In this document: positions 7,200 through 14,951 of the stretch, piece after piece
Layout of the letters: the number at the start of each line of letters is the position of its first letter
How positions within the stretch are numbered: the first letter of the stretch is position 1
Assembly (NCBI GenBank): GCA_937877675.1
Contig: CALEIS010000008.1
Coordinates: forward strand, 1-18,413
Source of the DNA: an uncultured Clostridia bacterium
GTDB taxonomy: Bacteria > Bacillota > Clostridia > Oscillospirales > Acutalibacteraceae
Length of the DNA: 18,413 nt
Direction: 5' to 3'
The notes under the pieces: generated by a model
Database searches by the model: none
What the model was told of the DNA's origin: nothing
What the model saw: only the letters and a program-made list of their open reading frames with translations
Made by a program: the position numbers and the translations under genes

Positions 7200-7225
7200 T
7201 ATGTATTTTACAAAGGCTGTTTATC

Positions 7226-7254
7226 TTGACATTATCTTTAAAAAAGAGTAATAT
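7226..7254 (+). promoter_or_regulatory. promoter of the rnjA-ftsH operon
   Basis: A perfect TTGACA -35 at 7226-7231 is followed 17 bases later by TAATAT (7249-7254), which matches the -10 consensus at four of six positions. Transcription would start near 7261, leaving a leader of about 120 bases before rnjA. This is the only convincing promoter seen ahead of the seven-gene operon. Confidence 0.55.
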
Positions 7255-7260
7255 ATAAGG

Positions 7261-7379
7261 ACAAATATATTGAGATATTATGGGTTTTTATACATATTTT
7301 ACTTTAATATAGTAATTTTCATAATTGCAATTTGTGTTGCATTAACGATTGTATCCAGTAATTTTCAAAGGAGGAAAGT
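7261..7379 (+). promoter_or_regulatory. AT-rich 5' leader of rnjA with an 11-nt direct repeat
   Basis: The predicted untranslated leader contains AGTAATTTTCA twice, at 7311-7321 and 7357-7367. The second copy abuts the rnjA ribosome site (AAAGGAGG at 7367-7374). Between the copies is a weak hairpin (tgcaa / ttgca). No known riboswitch fold was recognised. A ten-codon frame at 7280-7312 lacks a ribosome site and is not called. Confidence 0.35.
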
Positions 7380-9212
7380 ATGACAAAGCAAAAACAAGAA
7401 ATAACAAAACAGCCAAATGAAACAAAGAAAAAGAATAAGTCAAATAAAGCCAAAAAAGGCATTTTAAATAAAAAGCAAATACAAAAGAAAAAAACAACTA
7501 ATAAACCACATAAGGAAAAAAATGTGCCAAAGAATAAAACTCCCAAACGTCCAGAGGTGGGTGTTAAGATTGCATTTTTAGGTGGTCTTAATGAGGTTGG
7601 AAAGAATATGACTCTATATGAGTGCGAGAATGATATGATTCTTGTGGATTGTGGTCTTGCATTCCCTGAGCCAGATATGCTGGGTGTTGACCTTGTTATT
7701 CCAGATTTCACATATGTTGAGCAGAATGTAGATAAAATCAAAGGTATTTTTATTACTCACGGACACGAGGACCACATAGGTGGACTTGCATATTTGCTTC
7801 AAAGAGTTAATATTCCGGTTTATGGTACAAAGTTAACAATAGGTCTTATTGAGAATAAACTCAGTGAGCATAAAATTTTAGATAAAGTAAAATTAAACGT
7901 AATTCAGCCAAAGGATAAGATAACTTTAGGTTGCTTTGAGGTTGAAGCAATTCATGTTAACCATTCAATCCCTGATGCCTTAGCACTTGCTATCAACACA
8001 CCTGCTGGTATCATTTTACAGACAGGTGACTTTAAGATTGATACAACTCCTATTGATGGTGAGGTTATTGACCTTGCTAGAATTGCAAAATTGGGTGAAA
8101 AAGGTGTTTTATGCCTTCTTTCTGACTCAACAAATGCACAAAGACCTGGTTATACTGCAAGTGAACGAACAGTAGGTGAATCATTTGCAAGATTATTCCA
8201 AAAAGCAGATGGCAAACGACTTATTGTTGCAACCTTTGCTTCAAATATTCATAGAGTTCAACAGATTATTGATGTTGCAAAATCCGTTGGCAGAAAAGTT
8301 GCTCTTTCAGGCAGAAGCCTTGAGAATGTTGTAGAAACAGCATCAAAACTTGGCTATCTTAATGTTCCAGAAGGTATTCTTGTAAGTATCGATTCTGTTT
8401 CAAGATATCCTCATGATAAACTTGTTATCATTACAACAGGTAGTCAGGGTGAACCAATGTCTGCACTTTATAGAATGGCATTTTCAGAACATAGAAGAGT
8501 TGAAATTGGTACTGGGGACTATGTTATAATTTCAGCAACACCAATTCCAGGTAATGAAAAAACCGTTGGTAAGGTTGTTGATGAACTTTTAAAGCGTGGT
8601 GCCGAAGTTGTATATGAAAAAATGTATGATGTTCATGTTTCAGGTCATGCTTGTCAGGAAGAACTTCGTATAATTATGAGTCTTGCAAAGCCTAAATTCT
8701 TTATTCCTGTTCACGGTGAACAAAAACACTTGAGAAGCCATGCACAGGTTGCAGAGAGTATGGGAATTGCTCCCGGCAATATTTATATTGCTGATAATGG
8801 TAAACAGGTAGAACTTACAAAACGCAAAATGTCCGTTATTCAGGATGTACCAGCTGGTAAAGTCTTTGTTGACGGATATGGTGTAGGTGATGTTGGCAGT
8901 GCAGTTATCCGTGAAAGAAAACGTCTTGCAGAAGATGGTCTTATCGTGATAAATGCCGTAATAGAAAAGGATACAGGTATGTTAATATCTGGACCTGATG
9001 TTGTTTCAAGAGGCTTTGTATATGTAAAAGACTCAGAACAATTGATTGCAGAAGTAAAACTTGTTGCACAGATTGTAATTGATGAATGTGTGCATGAAGG
9101 ATATGTTGAGTGGGGCACAATACGTAATCGAATGAGGGACGATATTTCACGACTTTTATACGATAGAACAAAGCGTAACCCAATGGTTATACCACTCATA
9201 AATTCAATATAA
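7380..9212 (+). CDS. rnjA: ribonuclease J
   Basis: A 610-residue RNase J of the metallo-beta-lactamase/beta-CASP family, the Firmicute enzyme with 5'-to-3' exonuclease and endonuclease activity in mRNA decay and rRNA maturation. The zinc motif HGHEDH is at 127-132, further metal and active-site segments include VNHSIPDA and QTGDFK, and the beta-CASP region carries TGSQGEP and VHVSGHA; HGEQKH follows. The C-terminal domain is complete, ending PLINSI. The core begins near residue 60. Before it lies a hydrophilic extension with 21 lysines and one arginine in 57 residues and only three acidic residues, probably disordered and nucleic-acid or ribosome binding; Bacillus RNase J1 has no comparable extension. 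The start follows an ideal AAAGGAGG. It is first in a long operon, 16 bases before gdpP. Confidence 0.95.
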   Translation: MTKQKQEITKQPNETKKKNKSNKAKKGILNKKQIQKKKTTNKPHKEKNVPKNKTPKRPEVGVKIAFLGGLNEVGKNMTLYECENDMILVDCGLAFPEPDMLGVDLVIPDFTYVEQNVDKIKGIFITHGHEDHIGGLAYLLQRVNIPVYGTKLTIGLIENKLSEHKILDKVKLNVIQPKDKITLGCFEVEAIHVNHSIPDALALAINTPAGIILQTGDFKIDTTPIDGEVIDLARIAKLGEKGVLCLLSDSTNAQRPGYTASERTVGESFARLFQKADGKRLIVATFASNIHRVQQIIDVAKSVGRKVALSGRSLENVVETASKLGYLNVPEGILVSIDSVSRYPHDKLVIITTGSQGEPMSALYRMAFSEHRRVEIGTGDYVIISATPIPGNEKTVGKVVDELLKRGAEVVYEKMYDVHVSGHACQEELRIIMSLAKPKFFIPVHGEQKHLRSHAQVAESMGIAPGNIYIADNGKQVELTKRKMSVIQDVPAGKVFVDGYGVGDVGSAVIRERKRLAEDGLIVINAVIEKDTGMLISGPDVVSRGFVYVKDSEQLIAEVKLVAQIVIDECVHEGYVEWGTIRNRMRDDISRLLYDRTKRNPMVIPLINSI

Positions 9213-9228
9213 ATAAGGTGTTTATATT

Positions 9229-11220
9229 ATGAAAAAAACCAAAGAAGAGAAAAAAAACAACTCTTTAAAAACTCTAATTAAAACATATCCAGTCACAATT
9301 CCTGCGGCTGCGGTATGTCTTGCACTTAGCCTTATGTTATTGCGATATAACAAAATTATGTCGTTTGTGGGATTAGGATTAACTGCAGTGGTTATCGTAA
9401 TAAGTGTAATTTTGAAAATCACATCCTTTAAAAATATGGAAACAGCTGTTTCTATTTTTAATAAAAAGATTTCAATTGACCAGAATGATGGTGGATTAAG
9501 CGAATTTCCATTACCAGTTGTAATCTTTGACGAGAATGATGCAGTTGTTTGGTATAATCATAAATTCCATTACTACTTTTTGGAAGATGGAAAATATGAT
9601 GGTAATGATGTTAAACAGTTTACTTCCGGACAAGGTGTGAATGCCCTTAGCGAAGCAGACTTTATTGAATGTTCATATCACGATAAAAAATTCACTGCAT
9701 TTCCAAGTAAGGTTGTACACAATAATAGACAATATAATGCTCTGTATTTTATTGAAGATACTTTGTTGAAACGATATAGAGCAGCATATATTGCAACACG
9801 TCCGGTGTTTATGATTATCAACCTTGACAGTATTGAAGACACACTTCGTGATTTTAGAGAAAGTCAGCAGTCTGATATTATTGGTAATATTGAGGTTATC
9901 ATTGAAAACTGGTTTGGACAGTATAATTGTATTTTAAGAAAAATACCAAATAATAGATTTATTGTTTTCGCTGAAAAAGAAAAACTTATTAAGATGATGG
10001 AAAACAAATTCTCTATTTTGTCACAGGTTAGAGAGTTTACATATGATGAAACTACTCTTGGTATTACATTGTCTATTGGTGTAGGTTTGGCAGAGGATTT
10101 GTTGCAATGTGAAGCTATTGCACGTCAGGCTCTTGATATGGCAATGGGTAGAGGTGGCGACCAGGTTGCAATTAAGCCACAAAATGGTGAGTACGAATTC
10201 TTTGGCGGTGTTTCAAAGGGCGTTGAAAAACGTAATAAGACAAAGACAAGAATGATTGCAGCGGCAATTAAGGAAATAATCAATACAAGTGATAATGTGC
10301 TTGTAATGGGACACAGATTTTCCGACTTAGACTCATTGGGCTCTGCCGTAGGCGTTTCAATGATAAGCTATGCACTTGGTAAAGATGCAAAAATCGTAAT
10401 GTCATCAAAAACAACTCTGGCAAAACCATTGGCAGACCATCTCATAGAAAATGGTATGAAGGATATTTTTGTTGAGCCGGAAGATGTTGATAAGTATGTA
10501 AAGGACAATACTTTGTTGATTATTGTTGATACTCATAGACAAAACTTCTTAGAGTGTCCAGAACTTTTTGATAAAGTTGATAAAATTGTCGTTATTGACC
10601 ATCATAGAAAGACAGTTGACCATATTAATAAGGCTGTTATTTTCTACCACGAGTCATATTCTTCATCTGCATCTGAAATGGTTACAGAGTTAATTCAGTA
10701 CATTAATGTAAATGTTAATGTGCCAAAGGTCTGTGCAGAGGCTCTTTTGTCAGGTATTATGTTGGATACAAAGAACTTTGTAATGAAGACAGGTGTCAGA
10801 ACATTTGAAGCAGCAGCATACCTTCGTTCATTAGGCGCTGATACAGTTGCAGTTAAACTTCTTTTTGCTAATAGTATGAAAACTCAAAAGGCAAAGAGTG
10901 AGGTTGTACGTAAATCTATGATGTACAAAAATTGCGCAATTGGTGTTGTTGACTTTGAAATAGATGATATCCGAATAGTTGCCAGCCAAGCAGCGGACGA
11001 GTTGTTGAATATCAATGGTGTTAGTGCTTCCTTTGTGCTTTTCACAACAGGTGATACAGTAAACATTTCTGCTCGTTCTTATGGCGATATAAATGTTCAA
11101 CTAGTTATGGAAGAATTAGGTGGTGGCGGACATCAAACTATGGCTGCTGCACAGCTTAACGGAGAAAAAATGGAAAATGCCGTTATGCGCCTTAAATATG
11201 CAATAGACAAAATGTGTTAA
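9229..11220 (+). CDS. gdpP: cyclic-di-AMP phosphodiesterase GdpP (DHH family)
   Basis: A 663-residue membrane-anchored phosphodiesterase that hydrolyses cyclic di-AMP to pApA, controlling potassium and osmotic balance and cell-wall stress. Two transmembrane helices (about 23-38 and 44-64) are followed by a degenerate PAS domain (about 90-175), a degenerate GGDEF domain (about 190-315) lacking the GGDEF signature, and a DHH/DHHA1 catalytic unit. Metal ligands are visible: H362, D366 and D368 in MGHRFSDLDSLG, D434 in DTH, D457-H458-H459, and D513. The DHHA1 substrate motif GGGGH is at 631-635. The length matches Bacillus GdpP (YybT). Its position directly before rplI and dnaB is the conserved Firmicute order. 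AAGGTG precedes the ATG by about eight bases. Confidence 0.95.
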   Translation: MKKTKEEKKNNSLKTLIKTYPVTIPAAAVCLALSLMLLRYNKIMSFVGLGLTAVVIVISVILKITSFKNMETAVSIFNKKISIDQNDGGLSEFPLPVVIFDENDAVVWYNHKFHYYFLEDGKYDGNDVKQFTSGQGVNALSEADFIECSYHDKKFTAFPSKVVHNNRQYNALYFIEDTLLKRYRAAYIATRPVFMIINLDSIEDTLRDFRESQQSDIIGNIEVIIENWFGQYNCILRKIPNNRFIVFAEKEKLIKMMENKFSILSQVREFTYDETTLGITLSIGVGLAEDLLQCEAIARQALDMAMGRGGDQVAIKPQNGEYEFFGGVSKGVEKRNKTKTRMIAAAIKEIINTSDNVLVMGHRFSDLDSLGSAVGVSMISYALGKDAKIVMSSKTTLAKPLADHLIENGMKDIFVEPEDVDKYVKDNTLLIIVDTHRQNFLECPELFDKVDKIVVIDHHRKTVDHINKAVIFYHESYSSSASEMVTELIQYINVNVNVPKVCAEALLSGIMLDTKNFVMKTGVRTFEAAAYLRSLGADTVAVKLLFANSMKTQKAKSEVVRKSMMYKNCAIGVVDFEIDDIRIVASQAADELLNINGVSASFVLFTTGDTVNISARSYGDINVQLVMEELGGGGHQTMAAAQLNGEKMENAVMRLKYAIDKMC

Positions 11221-11236
11221 AAGTGAGGTTTAAACA

Positions 11237-11677
11237 ATGGATGTTATTTTAAAAGCCGATGTAAAAGGCCTTGGCAAAAAAGGTGAAAAGGTAAAGGCTT
11301 CTGATGGATATGCACGAAATTTCCTTTTTCCAAAAGGACTTGCTGTTGAAGCAAATGCGCAAAGTCTTACAGAACTTCGCAATCGTGAACAGTCAAATCA
11401 GCATAAAATTGATGTTGAAGTTGCTGCTGCAAATGAATCAAAAGCAAAGCTTCAGGGTAAAATCGTGAAAATGACTGCGAAAGCAGGTAACAATGGTAAA
11501 CTTTTTGGTTCTGTTACATCAAAAGAAGTTGCAGCAGAAATTGCAAAACAGTTTGCAGTTAAAGTTGATAAAAGAAAGATTTCAATGGATGACATTAAAA
11601 CTTTTGGTTCATACAAAATTGAAGTTAAGCTTTATACAAATATCGTAGCCGAAATGACAGTTATGGTCGGTGAATAA
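11237..11677 (+). CDS. rplI: 50S ribosomal protein L9
   Basis: A 146-residue L9, which binds 23S rRNA and helps keep reading frame on crowded messages. The N-terminal rRNA-binding signature GLGKKGEKVKASDGYARN (residues 11-28) and the following FLFPKGLAVEA are textbook. A helical linker (about 42-75) connects to the C-terminal domain. The length is normal. GAGG about eight bases ahead of the ATG decides the start. It lies 16 bases after gdpP and 14 before dnaB, the conserved gdpP-rplI-dnaB arrangement. Confidence 0.97.
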   Translation: MDVILKADVKGLGKKGEKVKASDGYARNFLFPKGLAVEANAQSLTELRNREQSNQHKIDVEVAAANESKAKLQGKIVKMTAKAGNNGKLFGSVTSKEVAAEIAKQFAVKVDKRKISMDDIKTFGSYKIEVKLYTNIVAEMTVMVGE

Positions 11678-11691
11678 TTGAGGCGAAAAGA

Positions 11692-13068
11692 ATGGAAAGC
11701 AATTTAATGGTTTCTGAAAATTTAAATTTACCATATAGCTTGGATGCTGAACAGGCAGTTCTTGGTGCACTTTTAAAAGAACCGGAATGTTTGCCTGTTG
11801 TTTCCGATATGCTTAAAATTGAGCATTTATATCTTCCACAACACAAGTCGATTTATGCGTCAATTTTGAATATTGATACCCTTGGTGGACGAATTGACCC
11901 TCTTGTTGTTCTTGAACAACTTAAAAAGGAGGGGGTTTATGATGATATTGGTGGTAAAACATACTTAATGAAGATTGCCGATGCTGTGCCTTCAACAAAG
12001 AATGTGGAGTCATATATTAAAATTATCATTGATAAATATTACCTTCGTACATTGATGGTTACTGCTCGTGAGATTCTTGATGAAACAAACAATGGTACAG
12101 ATTCTCCTGACTCTCTCCTTGATATGGCAGAGCAGAAAATTTACGACATTCGTCGTGGCAAGAGTACATCAGGTCCTGCGAAAATCAGTGATGTCATAAT
12201 GTCAGATGTTTTCGAACGTCTTAAAAAACTTGGTAGTGCCGACCCAAAGGAAAAAGAGCAATATATGGGTATCCCAACAGGATTCTCATATCTTGATAGA
12301 GTTCTTGGTGGTGGATTTCATCGTTCCGACTTGGTTCTTATTGGTGCACGTCCTGGTATGGGTAAAACAAGTTTTGCTTTGAATGTGGCTCGTAATATGG
12401 CTATGAAGGGTAGAAAAACCTTGTTTTTCTCATTGGAAATGTCAAATGAGCAGTTGGCTCAGCGTATTATCTCAACGGAAGCTAGAATCGTAAGTAATAA
12501 GTTAAGAACAGGTGAAATCACTGATGCCGATTGGGAAAAACTTGGTTTAGCATTACAAAATCTTGTTAATTGTGAACTGTATTTTGATGATACAGCCAAT
12601 ATTACTGTTCCTGAAATGAAGGCAAGAGTTCGTAGAATGAAAGATGTTGAGTGCGTTGTAATCGACTATCTTCAGCTTATGACCGGTACAAAGAAAACTG
12701 ACAACCGTGTACAGGAAATTTCTGAAATTACCCGTGGACTTAAGATGATGGCTAAGGACCTTAATATTCCTGTTATCACTTGTTCACAGTTGTCACGTAA
12801 TACTGCAAAAACAGCGGACCATCGTCCTCAGCTTACAGACCTTCGTGAATCTGGTTCTATCGAGCAGGACGCCGATATTGTTCTTATGCTTCACCGTGAA
12901 GACTACTATAAAATGGGTGAAGATGGTGAAGAAGAAAAAACAACTGCAAATGTAGCAGAGGTTATTGTTGCTAAAAACCGTCATGGTTCAACTGAAAAGG
13001 TTGAGGTTGCATGGAATCCAGAATTTACAATGTTCTCAACTCTTGAAAGGATAAAAGATGACAGATAA
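11692..13068 (+). CDS. dnaB: replicative DNA helicase DnaB
   Basis: A 458-residue hexameric replicative helicase (called DnaC in Bacillus) that unwinds the fork ahead of the replisome. The N-terminal domain begins near LPYSLDAEQAVLGALL (13-28), followed by a linker and the RecA-like motor. Walker A is GARPGMGKT (218-226), Walker B is VVIDYLQLM (322-330), and later helicase motifs include SQLSR and DLRESGSIEQDADIV. No intein interrupts the Walker or later motifs, and the length is typical. GAGGCG at 11680-11685 sets the start. The last 11 bases overlap the tilS start. Confidence 0.97.
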   Translation: MESNLMVSENLNLPYSLDAEQAVLGALLKEPECLPVVSDMLKIEHLYLPQHKSIYASILNIDTLGGRIDPLVVLEQLKKEGVYDDIGGKTYLMKIADAVPSTKNVESYIKIIIDKYYLRTLMVTAREILDETNNGTDSPDSLLDMAEQKIYDIRRGKSTSGPAKISDVIMSDVFERLKKLGSADPKEKEQYMGIPTGFSYLDRVLGGGFHRSDLVLIGARPGMGKTSFALNVARNMAMKGRKTLFFSLEMSNEQLAQRIISTEARIVSNKLRTGEITDADWEKLGLALQNLVNCELYFDDTANITVPEMKARVRRMKDVECVVIDYLQLMTGTKKTDNRVQEISEITRGLKMMAKDLNIPVITCSQLSRNTAKTADHRPQLTDLRESGSIEQDADIVLMLHREDYYKMGEDGEEEKTTANVAEVIVAKNRHGSTEKVEVAWNPEFTMFSTLERIKDDR

Positions 13069-14398
13069 GGTATTAAAGACAATTGAGAATTACAGTATGC
13101 TGTCTGGGTGTTCAACTCTTGGGGTAGGACTTTCAGGTGGTGCTGATTCAATTTGCCTTATTCATATTCTTCTAAATAATAAAGAAAAGCTAGGACTTAA
13201 GAAAATAAAAGCAATACATATTCATCATGGTATTCGTGGAGAAGAAGCAGACCGTGATATGGATTTCTGTCGAAGATTTTGTGAAGATAACAAAATCGAT
13301 TTCATTTCATATAAGGCAGATGTACCGTCAGAAGCACAGAAAACAGGGGAAAGTCTTGAAGAATGTGCAAGAAGAATTCGATATGAATTCTTTGAAAAAT
13401 CAAATTGTGACAAAATTGCGACGGCGCATAATTTGAATGATAATATAGAAACATTCATTTTTAACCTATCACGTGGAGCATCCCTCTCGGGGTTATGTGG
13501 AATTCCATATGTGAGAGATATTTATGTAAGACCTTTACTTGAATGCTCAAGGAATGAAATTGAAGAGTATATTAAAGTGAATGATTTGGATTATGTGACG
13601 GATAGCACAAATCTCTGTAATGATTATACAAGGAATAAAATTCGTCATAATATCATACCTCAACTATTTGAACTAAATTCATCATTTGATAGTGCTTTTG
13701 CAAAATGTAATCATTCGCTGCATGTGTCAAATGATTATATAATGATTAATTCGGTTGAGCTACTGGAAAAATCCCGTTGTGATGGTTTTTATGATTGTTC
13801 ACTTTTAAAAGATGTACATAATGCACTGAAATATAGTGTAATATCCTTAATTTTAAAGGAAAACAATGCTAAAAACATTACTCGTGAACACATTGAATCG
13901 GTTTTATGGATAATTAAAACTGGTGGCAGTGTTGATGTTGGTGGAAATGTTACGGTTAATGTTGAACGTAATAAATTGTTTTTTGGAAAGATTAAACCAA
14001 CGGAATATTTTGAAAATGTGCTTGATTTCAATAAAAATGAGTTCAAAACACCTTATGGCAAATACATAATAGATTTCTTTTCACAGAAAGATTTACAGAT
14101 TGTTAATAAACAGGATATGGACAATCTAATAGATTATGATAAAATATCTAACAATGTGGTTGTTAGAAATCGTAGGGATGGTGACTGTTATCAGTTACCA
14201 AACAGACCAAATAAGACATTGAAAAAGCTTTTCAATGAAAATAAAATTGAAAATCAACATCGTGGAGAGATGTTAATTCTCTCAGATGACAATGGAATTA
14301 TTTGGACAGAGTTTTTTGGTGTTGCAAATCGATGTAAGATTAGTAAAGACACAAAAAAATATATAAAAATTTCAAAGGTGGGGAAAAATAATGATTAA
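13058..14398 (+). CDS. tilS: tRNA(Ile)-lysidine synthetase
   Basis: A 446-residue ATP-dependent ligase that attaches lysine to C34 of the CAU-anticodon isoleucine tRNA, changing its identity from Met to Ile; essential in bacteria. The PP-loop SGGADS is at 26-31 and the fold continues with HIHHGIRGEEADRD, ATAHNLNDNIETF and RGASLSGLCGI. The C-terminal TilS domain is recognisable (RNRRDGDCYQLPNRPNKTLKK and onward). Its start overlaps dnaB by 11 bases with AAAGGA just upstream, and its end overlaps hpt by eight bases, so translation of dnaB-tilS-hpt is likely coupled. It appears richer in A/T-ending codons than the flanking dnaB and ftsH, in keeping with low expression (visual impression). Confidence 0.94.
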   Translation: MTDKVLKTIENYSMLSGCSTLGVGLSGGADSICLIHILLNNKEKLGLKKIKAIHIHHGIRGEEADRDMDFCRRFCEDNKIDFISYKADVPSEAQKTGESLEECARRIRYEFFEKSNCDKIATAHNLNDNIETFIFNLSRGASLSGLCGIPYVRDIYVRPLLECSRNEIEEYIKVNDLDYVTDSTNLCNDYTRNKIRHNIIPQLFELNSSFDSAFAKCNHSLHVSNDYIMINSVELLEKSRCDGFYDCSLLKDVHNALKYSVISLILKENNAKNITREHIESVLWIIKTGGSVDVGGNVTVNVERNKLFFGKIKPTEYFENVLDFNKNEFKTPYGKYIIDFFSQKDLQIVNKQDMDNLIDYDKISNNVVVRNRRDGDCYQLPNRPNKTLKKLFNENKIENQHRGEMLILSDDNGIIWTEFFGVANRCKISKDTKKYIKISKVGKNND

Positions 14399-14930
14399 TG
14401 ATATTGAAAGAGTATTATTATCTGAAGAAGATTTAAAAGAAATAGTAAAAAGACTTGGTGCTGAAATTACAGCAGATTATGAGGGTAAAAAACTTGTTCT
14501 TGTAAGTGTGCTTAAAGGGTCAGTAATTTTTATGGCAGACCTTATGCGAGAGATTAAAATTCCTTGCACTATTGACTTTATGTCAGTTTCCAGTTATGGC
14601 TCAGGCACAAAAACATCAGGCGTTGTAAAAATTGTTAAAGACCTTGATACTGATGTTGTTGAAGGTGCAGATTTACTTATCGTTGAAGATATTCTTGATA
14701 GTGGTGTTACACTTGAATATCTCATAAAAATTCTTTCAGCAAGAAATCCAAAGAGTGTTAAAATATGTACATTACTTGATAAACCAGAAAGACGTAAAGC
14801 AAATGTTAAGGCTGATTATGCTGGTGCACAGATTCCAGATGCATTTGTTGTGGGTTATGGTTTGGATTTTAACGAAAAATATAGAAATTTACCGTTTATT
14901 GGTGCATTGAAACCTGCGGTATATGAATAA
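14391..14930 (+). CDS. hpt: hypoxanthine phosphoribosyltransferase
   Basis: A 179-residue purine-salvage enzyme that makes IMP (and usually GMP) from the free base and PRPP in the cytoplasm. The PRPP-binding loop VEDILDSGVT is at 98-107, the LKGSVIFMADL segment at 41-51 contacts pyrophosphate, and SSYGSGTKTSG (67-77) forms the flexible active-site lid. The length is typical. A strong AAGGTGGGG (14376-14384) lies within the end of tilS, whose last eight bases overlap hpt. Placement between tilS and ftsH is the classic Firmicute order. Confidence 0.95.
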   Translation: MINDIERVLLSEEDLKEIVKRLGAEITADYEGKKLVLVSVLKGSVIFMADLMREIKIPCTIDFMSVSSYGSGTKTSGVVKIVKDLDTDVVEGADLLIVEDILDSGVTLEYLIKILSARNPKSVKICTLLDKPERRKANVKADYAGAQIPDAFVVGYGLDFNEKYRNLPFIGALKPAVYE

Positions 14931-14931
14931 A

Positions 14932-14951
14932 CAGGAGTGAACACAAATTTG
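14932..14951 (+). promoter_or_regulatory. ribosome site deciding a TTG start for ftsH
   Basis: AGGAGTGA at 14933-14940 pairs with the 16S rRNA 3' end and lies eight bases before TTG at 14949. The GTG at 14937 is embedded in this element and has no separate ribosome site upstream, so initiation at TTG is the better reading. Confidence 0.6.

Noticed and set aside
7280..7312. ten-codon leader frame upstream of rnjA
   Set aside because: No ribosome site and no run of regulatory codons; could easily occur by chance.
7319..7741. 140-codon - strand frame across the rnjA start
   Set aside because: Its phenylalanine runs are the mirror of the lysine-rich rnjA N-terminus; no domain or start signal.
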